Shown piece by piece: positions 35,647 through 44,848 of a DNA stretch of 52,334 bases. The stretch spans positions 1 to 52,334 of the forward strand of contig NZ_FCOM02000055.1 in NCBI RefSeq assembly GCF_001544695.2. The letters run 5' to 3'. The position numbers and the translations under genes were made by a program. Each line of letters opens with the position of its first letter. The stretch's first letter is position 1. The notes below the pieces were generated by a model, which was not told the DNA's origin, searched no databases, and saw only the letters and a program-made list of their open reading frames with translations. Origin of the DNA: Caballeronia arvi (lineage in GTDB: Bacteria; Pseudomonadota; Gammaproteobacteria; Burkholderiales; Burkholderiaceae).

Positions 35647-36854
35647 GCCGCGAGTTCTCCGTCACGCACGACGATGCGGCCGTTCGACACGACGAGCTTG
35701 CGCTTCGGCCGTGCCACCACCGCATGCGCGACGGACTCCGCATCGACCAGCACGAGATCCGCGCGTGCGCCCGCACGCAGGCCGTATTCGGCGAAACCGC
35801 AGCCGCGCGCGGCGGCGTCGCTGATGCAATCGAACGCGATCAGAAGATCGTCATCGCGCCGCAGGTCGTAGCGCATGCCGATCAGCATCGCGCGTTCGAG
35901 CATGTCCGGAACGCCATACGGAGCCCAGGTATCGCGAATCCCGTCGTTGCCGCCGAACATCGTGATGCCCTTCTCGCGGCAAAGCTTGAGCGGCGGAACC
36001 GTGCGCGAAGGCGGCGCGCTAGTCAAGAGCGCCACGCGCAGACGCGCGATCCGGTCGAGCAGCGCATCGCGCTCGCGCTCGGGCAATGCGCCCAGACAGA
36101 ACGCGTGACTGACGACCACCTGTCCCTGCATGCCCGTCGCCTCGACGCGGTCCAGCAGCAGTTTCAGCGTGAATGCGCCGATTTCGCCGGGCTCGTGCAG
36201 ATGGATATCGATCGGCTTGCGATAGCGTTCGGCAAGCCCGAAGGTCGCGTTCAGCGATGCGACGGGATCGCCGTCGATCAGCGCGGGATCGAGCGCGCCG
36301 AGCACGTCGGCGCCTTCCGCGAGCGCGCCGCCGAGCAGTTCGGTCGTGCCGGGACGGATCAGCATGCCCGACTGCGGAAAGGCGACGATCTGCATGTCGA
36401 GCATGTCGCGCATCGTTTCCCGCGTAGCAAGGACGCCTTCGAGGTAGCGCAGTCGCGCATCCGTGTCGATATCGACATGCGTGCGCAAGCGCGTGGTGCC
36501 CGCCTGCACGAATGCGCGCGACAGCGCGAGCGACTGCGAGGCCGCTTCGTGCCCCGACGTCCTGCGCCACTCACGTTCGTTGCTGATGCGGTCGGTCAGC
36601 AGCGGGCCGACCTCGTTGCGGTACCACGGCCGGCCCCAGTTGCTCTTGTCGATGTGCGTGTGCCCTTCGACGAAGCCCGGCAGCAGCAGCGCGCCGCCGC
36701 CATCCTCGACGTGCGCATCACGTGGGGCGCAGACATGCGCGCCGAGCGCCTCGATGCGGCGATCCACGACCGACACGGAAACCCGCTGACCATCGGCCAG
36801 CCGGACATTGGAGAGGTGAAGAGAGCGAGTCATGATTGTCATGCCGATTGTCAT
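35643..36854 (-). CDS. CodA-like amidohydrolase/deaminase, 403 aa
   Basis: Second cytosine deaminase-type enzyme of the window: EGHTHIDKS (His-x-His), IDIHLHEPG, VSHAFC, and GGNDGIRDTWAPYG with the strand 8 Asp. Its first ATG overlaps the symporter TGA by four bases. The unit ATGACAATC is repeated, so starts at 36854, 36842 and 36833 are all possible; the fold begins at the last. The much longer open frame up to 38234 is a shadow of the symporter gene. Coupled to the gene before and the gene after. Confidence 0.87.
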   Translation of the reverse strand: MTIGMTIMTRSLHLSNVRLADGQRVSVSVVDRRIEALGAHVCAPRDAHVEDGGGALLLPGFVEGHTHIDKSNWGRPWYRNEVGPLLTDRISNEREWRRTSGHEAASQSLALSRAFVQAGTTRLRTHVDIDTDARLRYLEGVLATRETMRDMLDMQIVAFPQSGMLIRPGTTELLGGALAEGADVLGALDPALIDGDPVASLNATFGLAERYRKPIDIHLHEPGEIGAFTLKLLLDRVEATGMQGQVVVSHAFCLGALPERERDALLDRIARLRVALLTSAPPSRTVPPLKLCREKGITMFGGNDGIRDTWAPYGVPDMLERAMLIGMRYDLRRDDDLLIAFDCISDAAARGCGFAEYGLRAGARADLVLVDAESVAHAVVARPKRKLVVSNGRIVVRDGELAA

Positions 36855-38329
36855 GCCGATTCCACGGCGGTATCGATACGCGCGCGCAACATACGCTGCG
36901 CGGCGCTGATTGCCACAAAGACGACGGCGTTCGCGAACAGCGCGACGAGCCCCATGTTGATCGACGTGAACGCGAGCGGCGCGTTGGGGAACGCGGACGC
37001 GAGCGTCATGCCGCCCCAGCTCGACAAGCCGAGCACGATGCCGCCGGCAGCGATGCCGCCGAACGCCGCTTCGCGTGTGCCGAACGGGCGCTTCAGGAAA
37101 CTCGACGCCAGCATCGGCACGAGTTGCGTAAGCAGGCTCGACGAGAAGATCGCCAGCGCGACGAAAGTCGCACCGCCACGCAGCACGAAATAGACGACCA
37201 CCAGCGTGAACAGCGGCAATGCGATCCGTGCGACGCGTGCGACTTCCCTCTCGCTCGCCTGAGGCGCGAAGCCATCGCGATAGATGTTGCGCGCGATCGT
37301 CGTGGACGCATTGAGCATGATCAGCGAGCCCGGCACCAGCGCGGTGAGCAGCCCCGCGCCGCCGACGATCCCCACGAACCATGACGGGAAAGTCTGTTTG
37401 ACGAGACGCAGCAGCGCGAGATCGGTTTGCGCGCCTTCGAGCCCGTGCACGGTGAGCACGGCGGCAAAACCGACGAGGAACAGAAAGGCGATGAGCACCT
37501 GATAGATCGGCATCAGCACCACGTTCTTGCGCAGCGCCGATGCGTCGCGCGCCACGTACACGGCGGTAAAGCCGTGCGGATACAGGTAGTAGCCGAGCGA
37601 CGTCAGGAGCAGTGTCGAGTTGTACCAGCTCAGATTGAAGCCATGCTCGGGCATGCGCAGCAGTTCGGGATGCACGGCGTCGATGCGCGCGAACATCTCG
37701 CCGAAGCCGCCGAAATAATGCAGCGGCAAATACGTGCCGAGAAAGATCGCCAGGCCGAGGATCAGCACGTCCTTGAAGATCGCGATGCTCGCCGAGCCGT
37801 GAATGCCCGAGACTGTCATGTACGCCACCATCAGCATCGCGCTGATCCAGATCGCGGTGTTCTGCGAGATCAGGCCATACGACATCTCGGAGACGATGAT
37901 CCCGAGCCCGCGCAACTGGATGATCAGGAGCGACACCATCGCGAATACGGCGACCATCGACACCAGCACACCCACGGCGCGGCTGTCGTACTTCGCGGCG
38001 AAGTAGTCCGCGAACGACACGAGGTTGCGATCCTTCGCATAGCGCCAGATGGCGGGCAGCATCCAGTAGCCGAGCACATATGCGAGGCACCCGTACGACA
38101 GGATGTAGAACGCCGGCACGCCCTTGCTGTAGGTCCAGCCGCTCGCGCCGAGGAACGAGAAGGTCGAGAAGGCTTCGCCCGCCATCAGCAGGAACGTGAG
38201 CAGCGAGCCGAAGCCGCGTCCGCCGACAGCCCATTGCTCGAGGCTCAGGGTCTTGCCGCGGCGCGCCCAGAGCCCCACTGCCAGCGCGAAGATCGCGAAA
38301 AGAACGATGATGATCAGCGATGCGTTCAT
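36851..38329 (-). CDS. Sodium:solute symporter family protein (SSS), 492 aa
   Basis: About 13 hydrophobic segments with SSS features: LSLEQWAVGGRGFGSLLTFLLMAGE after TM1, SGWTYSKGVPAFY, and the TM5 region VSGIHGSASIAIFKDVLILG. The Met chosen follows the DUF3311 gene with an ATGA overlap; the upstream frame out to 38647 overlaps DUF3311 and the porin and is spurious. Third gene of the porin-DUF3311-SSS-CodA-Atz operon, presumably importing the deaminase substrate. Confidence 0.9.
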   Translation of the reverse strand: MNASLIIIVLFAIFALAVGLWARRGKTLSLEQWAVGGRGFGSLLTFLLMAGEAFSTFSFLGASGWTYSKGVPAFYILSYGCLAYVLGYWMLPAIWRYAKDRNLVSFADYFAAKYDSRAVGVLVSMVAVFAMVSLLIIQLRGLGIIVSEMSYGLISQNTAIWISAMLMVAYMTVSGIHGSASIAIFKDVLILGLAIFLGTYLPLHYFGGFGEMFARIDAVHPELLRMPEHGFNLSWYNSTLLLTSLGYYLYPHGFTAVYVARDASALRKNVVLMPIYQVLIAFLFLVGFAAVLTVHGLEGAQTDLALLRLVKQTFPSWFVGIVGGAGLLTALVPGSLIMLNASTTIARNIYRDGFAPQASEREVARVARIALPLFTLVVVYFVLRGGATFVALAIFSSSLLTQLVPMLASSFLKRPFGTREAAFGGIAAGGIVLGLSSWGGMTLASAFPNAPLAFTSINMGLVALFANAVVFVAISAAQRMLRARIDTAVESA

Positions 38330-38544
38330 TGGCCGGCCTCCGCGCGTTGGTTCGAGCGTGCCGCTTCGTCGCGGCTGTCGAGGCAATAGATGATGGCCAG
38401 GATGGCGGCGGTCGCGGCCATCCAGAACAGATTCCATACGAGCAGGAACGGCATGCCGAACAAGAGCGGCGTATGCGCGGCGAGCGAGCCGCCCGAATAC
38501 AGGCCGATGAACGGCAGCGCGGCGAGAAGAATGCGGAGTTTCAT
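38326..38544 (-). CDS. DUF3311 small membrane protein, 72 aa
   Basis: Two hydrophobic helices (ILLAALPFIGLYSGG and FLLVWNLFWMAATAAILAIIY) with TPLLFGMPF between, then a charged tail. AAGGA before the ATG at 38544 sets the start, 20 bp after the porin stop. Its TGA overlaps the symporter ATG. Presumed accessory subunit of that symporter. Confidence 0.87.
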   Translation of the reverse strand: MKLRILLAALPFIGLYSGGSLAAHTPLLFGMPFLLVWNLFWMAATAAILAIIYCLDSRDEAARSNQRAEAGQ

Positions 38545-38564
38545 ACGGTTCCTTGCGTGATCCG

Positions 38565-39695
38565 TCAGAACTTCTGACGCAGACCGGCGACCACAGCCAC
38601 TTGCGACGTCGTCGATGATGGCCCCGCGATGCCGTCGATCCATGCATGACCGATGCCGGAGGAAGCCTTTTGATAAAGGCCGTTCACGTAGACGTCGGTG
38701 CGCTTGGACAGCAGATACTGAAGGCCGCCCGAGACCTGGTGATAGTGTCCGTTCGTGTCGCCCTGCGAGGTCTCGGTGTAGGTATAGCCGACAGCCGCGA
38801 TCAGCGCGGGCGACAGCGCGTAGCGCATGCTGCCCTCGTAGTTTCCGAAGCGCAGCGCACCGCCCGACGCCATGTTGAAATTCGAGCCCGTATAGAGCAG
38901 GCCGAGCGTCGCGGGCCCGAAAGTGTAGGTTCCGCCGCCGCCCCAGATCTGCTGGCGGGTCGCGTCGACGAGACGTGTTCCGAAGACCGCGGCGGCGGGT
39001 GCGTAGTAGTTGTCGGATGCGACCGCGCCCACGGCGCTGCTCGCGGGCTGATTCATGCGCGCATAGGCCGCGCCGAGATTGAGCGGCCCGTGCGTGTATG
39101 AAAGACCCGCGCTCCAGCTATTGTTCGCCGCGAACCCGGTGGAGTTCGAAAAACCGTACATCACGTTCGCCTGCAGGCCCGCGAAGATCGGCGAAACGTA
39201 TTTGACGGCGTTGTTCGTGCGAAACGTGTTGTTGATGTCGTCGTTGTCGAACGGGTGAGTCGAATACTGAACGAGCGTATTGCTGATCTGTATCGCGCCG
39301 AGAATGTCCTGCACGGTGTTGTACTGCCGGCCCAGCGTGAGTGCGCCGAGTGTGTCGCCGCTCATTCCGACCCACGCCTGCCGGCCGAACATCCGGCCGC
39401 CCTGCATGGCCGCGCCGTTCATCACGTTGAAGCCGTTTTCCAGCCTGAAGTTCGCCTTGAGGCCGCCTCCCAGGTCTTCCGTTCCGAGCAGGCCCCAGCG
39501 TGGTCCGGACTCGTTGCCGCCCGTCGCCTGCCATGCCGAATGGCCTTGCTGGTTATTCGTATACGTGATGCCGGCATCGACGATGCCGAACAGCGTGACG
39601 CTCGACTGCGCGCTCGCCGTGCCTGCCAGCATCAGGCCTGTGCCTGCCGCCACGAGCGGCCAACTCCAATGGCGCTTCGACTGCGTTGTCTTCAT
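38565..39695 (-). CDS. Outer-membrane porin (Burkholderia OmpC-like), 376 aa
   Basis: A signal peptide of about 29 residues (GTGLMLAGTASAQ) is followed by SSVTLFGIVDAGITY and LGTEDLGGGLKANFRLENGF, the usual Burkholderiales porin start, with loop 3 after RQAWVGMSGDTLGALTLGRQ and a terminal Phe (GLRQKF). GGAGACAGG directly precedes the ATG. First gene of a five-gene operon, only 20 bp before DUF3311, and divergent from a LysR gene. About 30% like the other porin by eye, so not a recent copy. Confidence 0.93.
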   Translation of the reverse strand: MKTTQSKRHWSWPLVAAGTGLMLAGTASAQSSVTLFGIVDAGITYTNNQQGHSAWQATGGNESGPRWGLLGTEDLGGGLKANFRLENGFNVMNGAAMQGGRMFGRQAWVGMSGDTLGALTLGRQYNTVQDILGAIQISNTLVQYSTHPFDNDDINNTFRTNNAVKYVSPIFAGLQANVMYGFSNSTGFAANNSWSAGLSYTHGPLNLGAAYARMNQPASSAVGAVASDNYYAPAAAVFGTRLVDATRQQIWGGGGTYTFGPATLGLLYTGSNFNMASGGALRFGNYEGSMRYALSPALIAAVGYTYTETSQGDTNGHYHQVSGGLQYLLSKRTDVYVNGLYQKASSGIGHAWIDGIAGPSSTTSQVAVVAGLRQKF

Positions 39696-39763
39696 CCTGT
39701 CTCCGGTCATTTGTCTCGTAACGGGGCATTTCTTCAAGGCCTCCGTCCGGGCTTTTTTGTCTG

Positions 39764-39800
39764 ACGTCGATTCGTGCAATCTCGCCATTCGTATCGACGT
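39764..39800. promoter_or_regulatory. Inverted repeat in the LysR/porin-operon intergenic region
   Basis: ACGTCGAT and ATCGACGT form a perfect 8-bp inverted pair separated by 21 bases, in the 294-bp gap between the divergent porin operon and LysR gene. A looser pair (CATTC at 39827, GAATG at 39847) flanks an AT-rich core. Either could be part of a LysR control region. Confidence 0.4.
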
Positions 39801-39989
39801 GGACCGATGGTAGTCATCTCCTCACGCATTCAAAAATTAAATGTTCGAATGGAGTGCAGTGGAAATTCAAATGCCCGAAGCGAGACGTCGAAAGGCTCTG
39901 CAAGATATGCGGACAAGCGCGCCGCGAGATTGCCAGCCTCCGTCGCGCGTGATAGAAGTCGATGTCCCATTCAGGAATCGACTGGATCG

Positions 39990-40871
39990 ATGAAAAGCCC
40001 TCCCAAGGCGCGCGCGCCGCTGTTCGATCTGGATCTGCTGAAGGCCATCGTCATGGTGGCCGATTGCGGCACGTTCACCGCAGCATCCGCGCGGCTTCAT
40101 TCGACCCAGTCCACTGTGAGTCAGAAGGTGCGTCGTCTGGAAGAGATGGCGGGGCACAGGCTGCTCGAACGCAACAGCCGCGACGTTCGTCCGACCGATG
40201 CGGGCGAAACCCTGCTCGCCTATGCGCGCCGCATGCTCGCGCTCAACGATGAAATGATCGAGGCGTTATCCGGTGCGAACGTGGGCCTGACGGTGCGCCT
40301 TGGCGTGCCCGAGGACTTCGTCGGCGGACCGACGACTCATATGCTGGCGGCGTTCAATCGCAAACATCCGCAGGTCAAGCTGGAAGTGACGAGCGGACTG
40401 AGCCGCGATCTGAGCAACAGCTACGATCGCGGCGAGCTCGACCTGATCCTCGTCAAGCAACGGCGCAACAGCCGCGAGACCGTGGCAAGCTGGCCGGAGC
40501 AACTGAGGTGGATCGACAGCGCGAAGAATCCTTGCATCCAGCTCGACCCGATTCCTCTCGTCGCGTTCCCGCCGCGGGGCCTGTACCGCGACGACATGAC
40601 CAACGCGATCGAAAGCATCGGACGGCGCTGGCGGATCAGCTTCATCAGTTCGAGTCTGAGCGGCATCCAGGCCGCCGTCGCCGATGGCCTGGGCGTCAGC
40701 CTTCTGCCGGCGCGGGCGGTCTCGCCGGATCACGTCGTATTGACGACGAAAAGCGGCTTGCCCGCCATCGAGACGATGGATATCGCCCTGTTGCATCGAC
40801 CGACCGCCGATGCCGTGGTGAAGGAACTCGCGCGGACCTTGTCGCGCATGTTCGGGCCGCAGCGCCGGTAG
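39990..40871 (+). CDS. LysR-family transcriptional regulator, 293 aa
   Basis: Winged helix-turn-helix at residues about 10-70 (LLKAIVMVADCGTFTAASARLHSTQSTVSQKVRRLEE, LLERNSRDVRPTDAG), then the LysR sensor domain with RLGVPEDFVGGPTT, a common opening in this subgroup. The Met chosen fits the family; the long upstream frame is not homologous. Divergent from the porin-DUF3311-SSS-deaminase operon, the standard arrangement for an activator with its target. It does not resemble the 14.4-kb LysR closely. Confidence 0.9.
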   Translation: MKSPPKARAPLFDLDLLKAIVMVADCGTFTAASARLHSTQSTVSQKVRRLEEMAGHRLLERNSRDVRPTDAGETLLAYARRMLALNDEMIEALSGANVGLTVRLGVPEDFVGGPTTHMLAAFNRKHPQVKLEVTSGLSRDLSNSYDRGELDLILVKQRRNSRETVASWPEQLRWIDSAKNPCIQLDPIPLVAFPPRGLYRDDMTNAIESIGRRWRISFISSSLSGIQAAVADGLGVSLLPARAVSPDHVVLTTKSGLPAIETMDIALLHRPTADAVVKELARTLSRMFGPQRR

Positions 40872-41012
40872 GCACGCTGCGGCGCGGGGCGCGGTGGATT
40901 GCGAGTCGCGCAGCGGGCGTGACACGCTGAGTCACGCGAAGCACAGCGAACCGGCCGACGCCACGATTTCGCGCGCGGCCTTCGCCCCTTCCACCTGCAG
41001 GATCGCCGGCAA

Positions 41013-41270
41013 GGTTCGATCGTGCCGCCGCACGGCAGGCCGAAGCGATGCGCCTCATCCGCCCTGACGCACGCGCTCGATCAGATCGTCCTCGATGCAG
41101 CCGCCCGACACCGAGCCCGCCACCGCGCCGTCGTCACGCACGGCAAGCATCGAGCCTTCCGGACGCGGCGACGACCCCCAGGTTTTCACCACGGTCACGA
41201 GGAGCACACGATGCCCCGCTTCGAGCCAGCGCTGGCTGGCCCTGAGCACTTCGAGATTCACGCTGTCCAT
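41013..41270 (-). pseudogene. xdhC: xdhC/coxI remnant
   Basis: The start of an XdhC-type protein is intact for about 70 residues (WGSSPRPEGSMLAVRDDGAVAGSVSGGCIEDDLIERVR), then stops. In a second frame directly after, ADEAHRFGLPCGGTIE, the next conserved block, appears and then also ends. The normal protein is 250-350 residues. XdhC proteins insert sulfurated molybdenum cofactor into xanthine dehydrogenase-type enzymes, so this was probably the maturation gene of the adjacent molybdenum hydroxylase. Past 41013 a tail (to 40932) is not recognised. Confidence 0.8.
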
Positions 41271-41290
41271 GATCGCCTCGCCGATCCCGG

Positions 41291-42649
41291 TCAGTTACCG
41301 TCCGCGAGGCTGCCCCGGGTCTCGGGTATGACGAACGCGCCGATCAGATAGAGCACGCTCACGGCGGCCAGACATACGGCCAGCACGACGGGCAGATCGG
41401 CGGGCGTGCGGGCGACGACCGATACCAGCGTCGGCATCATGCCGCCGATCGCGAAGCCAATGTTCCATGAAAGGCCGGTGCCCGATGCGCGGATTGCCGT
41501 TGGAAAACGTTCGTTGAGGAAGACGAGGATCGGCGCGTAGCTGGCGCTTCCCAGGGCGCTCAGCAGCACCGCGCAAGCACCGATCATGACGACGCTGTCA
41601 GCCCGCGCCAACGCGATGAAGAGCAGCGGGAAGCAGACGAGCCGCGCCACGCCGAGCCAGATGAAACAACGCTTGCGCCCGATGAGCGTGCTCAGATGAC
41701 CGGCTGCCGTCGATGCGACGATCACGGCCACGCTCGATATCATGAGGATGAGGCCCGCAACGGCGTTGGGCGCGTGATTCACGACCTTGAGGAAGGTGGG
41801 CAGGAAGCCCGAGGTCAGGTAATAGCCGCTCCCGCCGCCGATCGTGAGCAACAGGTTCACGAGCAGGATGGCGCGATACTGCTTTGAAAACAGCGTTCGA
41901 ACCGGCGAGCTGACCGGCGTTTGCCTGTCGCGCGCGGCGACCGAAGCGGCCTTGCGCTTTTCGGCGGCAAGCGCGGCCCACACGGGAGACTCCTCGAGAC
42001 TGTTGAACACGAACACACCCAGGAACGAGCTGACGATGCCGGCAAAGAACATGCATCGCCATCCCCATACTTCGAATTGCGAGCCGGGAAATGCCGCGGA
42101 CATGGCCAGATAGACCAGCGAGGCCAGCAACGCGCCAAGTCCCGCGCCGCCTCCGCCGACGAATCCCGAGACGGCTCCCCGATACTTCGGGCTCACCGTC
42201 TCCGTTCCGATGGTATGCGTCGATGCGACCACGCCGCCGACAAACACGCCCTGAACCAGACGCAGCACCAGAAACAAGACTGGCGCGATGACGCCCGCCT
42301 GATGAACGGTCGGCAGCAATCCGAACGCTGCGGTCGAGAAGCCCACGCCCACGACAGAGATGATCATCGATCGCTTGCGCCCATGCTGGTCGGCCAACGA
42401 TCCGAAGATCGCGGAGCCGAGCGGCCGCATCAACAGCGTGACAGCGAACGACGCATATACTGCCGCGAGCGAGAGCATCGAGTCCGTCGAAGGGAAGAAG
42501 AGTTTCCCGACCACGGGCGCAACGAACAGCACGACGAACAGGTCGAACAGGTCCAATGCCCAGCCCAGACACGAGGCGCCGACGGCCACGAGAACCTGCC
42601 TGCTGCCCACACTTCTGACCACGCGGTCATTTCGCAACGCTTCTTCCAT
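41291..42649 (-). CDS. MFS transporter, aromatic acid:H+ symporter-like, 452 aa
   Basis: Twelve hydrophobic segments, with GWALDLFDLFVVLFV in TM1 (the acid transporter signature DxxD), the loop 2-3 motif GSLADQHGRKRSMI, and GHLSTLIGRKRC in the second half. Relatives import aromatic or sialic acids with protons. GGAG six bases before the Met at 42649 supports it over the Met four codons upstream. It follows the acyl-CoA ligase by 80 bp on the same strand, so it probably imports the acid that the ligase activates. Confidence 0.87.
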   Translation of the reverse strand: MEEALRNDRVVRSVGSRQVLVAVGASCLGWALDLFDLFVVLFVAPVVGKLFFPSTDSMLSLAAVYASFAVTLLMRPLGSAIFGSLADQHGRKRSMIISVVGVGFSTAAFGLLPTVHQAGVIAPVLFLVLRLVQGVFVGGVVASTHTIGTETVSPKYRGAVSGFVGGGGAGLGALLASLVYLAMSAAFPGSQFEVWGWRCMFFAGIVSSFLGVFVFNSLEESPVWAALAAEKRKAASVAARDRQTPVSSPVRTLFSKQYRAILLVNLLLTIGGGSGYYLTSGFLPTFLKVVNHAPNAVAGLILMISSVAVIVASTAAGHLSTLIGRKRCFIWLGVARLVCFPLLFIALARADSVVMIGACAVLLSALGSASYAPILVFLNERFPTAIRASGTGLSWNIGFAIGGMMPTLVSVVARTPADLPVVLAVCLAAVSVLYLIGAFVIPETRGSLADGN

Positions 42650-42729
42650 GAGGATCTCCATCCATGTTCAAACTATTTAGGATTACCATGTGTTTTGCAT
42701 GGTTTTTTATCTCAGGTTCTTAATGCGCT

Positions 42730-44304
42730 TCAGATCTGCTTGCCCGCGCCCTCCACCTCCGCCGTGCTCTTCTCGTGCGCGTATTCGCCGCTGGAGAGCT
42801 TGCGTCTCAGGATCTTGCCCACCGGAGACTTCGGTATCGCATCCACGAAGATGTATTCGCGCGGCCGTTTGAAATTGACCAGATCCGATGTGCGGCAAAA
42901 CGCGTCGAGCGCCGTCGCGTCCACCACGCATGAGCGCTTGATGAAAGCCACCACCTTCTGGCCCCAGCGCTCGTCCTTCAGGCCGACGACCGCCACTTCA
43001 TCCACGGCGGGATGCAGCGAGAGAATCGATTCGATATCGACGGGAGAGATGTTCTCGCCACCGCTGATGATCATGTCGTCGACGCGCCCCGTCACATAGA
43101 GATCGCCGTCCGCGTCCACATAGCCCGTGTCGCCCGTGAAGTACCAGCCCTCCCTGATCGCCTTCGCATTGGCATCGGGACGCTTCCAGTAGCCTTCGAA
43201 GGCTTCATCGCCCGCCAGTTCGGCGATGATCTGTCCTTCTTCGCCCGTGCGCGCGAACGCATCCGGACTCGATGCATCGAGACTAACGACCCGCATGCGC
43301 GTATTGATGCCCGCGCGTCCCGCACTCCCCGGCTTGTTCGTGGCGTCCTGATCGACACTGAACGTGTACACCTCGGACGAGCCATAGTGATTCACAAACA
43401 ACTCGGGCCTGAGTGCAGCCGCGCAACGCTTGAGCAGGCCATCGTTCATGGGTGCGCCTGCAAAGCCGAGCTTCGTGATCGAGCCGATTTCCGTCCGTGC
43501 AAACTCGGGAGCCGCGAGCAGATCGTGATACAGCGTCGGAACCAGATACAGACAGGTGATCCCGTACTTCGCGATGGAATGCAGCGCGAATGAAGCACTC
43601 CAGCGGCGCACGCACACGAAAACACCGTCGACCATGGCCATCGCGAGCAACGAGCGGACGCCCATCGTGTGATAGAGCGGCATCACGCCGAGCGTGCGTT
43701 CGCCGCGCCGGTACAGGTTCTGTGCGACATGCGCGAGCGCCGCGGCGCGCTCGTGGCGATGTCGGCGTGGAACACCCTTGGCCAATCCGGTCGTGCCGGA
43801 TGTATAGAGCATCACGGAGTAGTCGTCGGCCGATGCGGCAGGCTGCGGCGCGAGTGCGGCGACGTCCTCCTCCGGCTTCGCGATCAGTTCGTCGAAGCCG
43901 CGGGTCGCGCCTTCGGCCTGATCGAGACCGATGCGCGCCGTCGTCCGGGCTGCTTCGCTCGCGATGACGGCATCGGCCGATGCGGGTTCGTAGATCAAGA
44001 CCCTCGCGCCCGCATCGGCGATGGTGTGGTCGAGCTCATCCGGCTTGGCGCGCCAGTTCACAGGCACGATCACGATGCCGGCGAACTGGCAAGCCCAATG
44101 CAGGGTCGCCATTTCCCAGCGGTTCTGAAGCACGACGATCAGCCTGTCGCCGCGTTCGAGTCCGAGGCTCCGCAGTCCGGCGGCGACGCGGCCGATCCGC
44201 ACATACCATTGTGAATACGTCAGTTCCACATCGCCGTCGACGATCGCAAGCGCATTCGGATTGCGTTCGACCGACTGCATGAACGTCCGGCCCAGATCAA
44301 GCAT
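42730..44304 (-). CDS. Acyl/aryl-CoA ligase (AMP-dependent synthetase), 524 aa
   Basis: ANL-superfamily enzyme that activates a carboxylic acid with ATP and CoA. Motifs: YTSGTTGLAKGVPRRH (P-loop), YGSSE and the hinge region WYFTGDTGYVDADGDLYVTGRVDD, then ISGGENISPVDIE, and the catalytic Lys in PKSPVGKILRR. Start at 44304 overlaps the end of the 2Fe-2S subunit gene by 8 bp; the frame to 44352 is less likely. Being in one unit with a molybdenum hydroxylase and an MFS acid importer, it probably makes the CoA thioester of an aromatic or heteroaromatic acid. The specificity is not evident. Confidence 0.9.
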   Translation of the reverse strand: MLDLGRTFMQSVERNPNALAIVDGDVELTYSQWYVRIGRVAAGLRSLGLERGDRLIVVLQNRWEMATLHWACQFAGIVIVPVNWRAKPDELDHTIADAGARVLIYEPASADAVIASEAARTTARIGLDQAEGATRGFDELIAKPEEDVAALAPQPAASADDYSVMLYTSGTTGLAKGVPRRHRHERAAALAHVAQNLYRRGERTLGVMPLYHTMGVRSLLAMAMVDGVFVCVRRWSASFALHSIAKYGITCLYLVPTLYHDLLAAPEFARTEIGSITKLGFAGAPMNDGLLKRCAAALRPELFVNHYGSSEVYTFSVDQDATNKPGSAGRAGINTRMRVVSLDASSPDAFARTGEEGQIIAELAGDEAFEGYWKRPDANAKAIREGWYFTGDTGYVDADGDLYVTGRVDDMIISGGENISPVDIESILSLHPAVDEVAVVGLKDERWGQKVVAFIKRSCVVDATALDAFCRTSDLVNFKRPREYIFVDAIPKSPVGKILRRKLSSGEYAHEKSTAEVEGAGKQI

Positions 44305-44848
44305 GACTCGCCTCCATTGCATTCTCGTTATCGCGTCGCCGTGCGGCCACATCGAGTACGGCCTTCACGATGGGCGTATAGCCGGTGCAGCGGCAGATAT
44401 GCCCCGACAACATTTCCCGCACTTGTTCCTCGCTGGGATTCGTTACGCGTTGCAGGTAGTCGGCGCACGACATCAGGATGCCCGCGGTACAGAACCCGCA
44501 TTGAAGCGCGTGATGCCGCTGGAAGGCCGCTTGCAGATCGCTCAACGTATTGCCGATGGACAGTCCCTCGACCGTATCGATACGCCGCCCGTCCGCCTGC
44601 ACGGCGAGCAGCAGGCAGGAACGACATGCCACGCCGTCGACATGAACCGTGCACGCACCACATACGCCGTGCTCGCAGCCGACGTGCGTGCCGGTCGCTC
44701 CCAGCTCGTGCCGGATGAAATCGGAAAGCAGCTCGCGCGGTTCACATGCGCCGCTGCGCGACACGCCGTTCAGATTTACCGTGATGCTGCGCAACGCTCC
44801 TGATTGGTGAGCGTCGTGCAGCGGATTACTGTCCTTTCCTTTTCTCAC
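44297..44848 (-). CDS. 2Fe-2S subunit of a molybdenum hydroxylase (CoxS/XdhA-like), 183 aa
   Basis: Small subunit carrying two 2Fe-2S clusters between molybdenum centre and FAD. N-terminal plant-type cluster: GCEHGVCGACTVHVDGVACRSCL. C-terminal helical cluster: CGFCTAGILMSC and HICRCTGYTPIV. The start is GTG at 44848, fixed by GGAGG four bases upstream and by overlap of GTGA with the FAD subunit stop; a longer frame is not homologous. Its end overlaps the CoA ligase start. Confidence 0.92.
   Translation of the reverse strand: MRKGKDSNPLHDAHQSGALRSITVNLNGVSRSGACEPRELLSDFIRHELGATGTHVGCEHGVCGACTVHVDGVACRSCLLLAVQADGRRIDTVEGLSIGNTLSDLQAAFQRHHALQCGFCTAGILMSCADYLQRVTNPSEEQVREMLSGHICRCTGYTPIVKAVLDVAARRRDNENAMEASHA

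Noticed and set aside
36855..38234. Long N-terminal extension of the CodA-like gene giving an 863-residue fusion
   Set aside because: The extension is the symporter gene read in the wrong frame; the CodA-like protein has its own coupled start at 36854 or just after.
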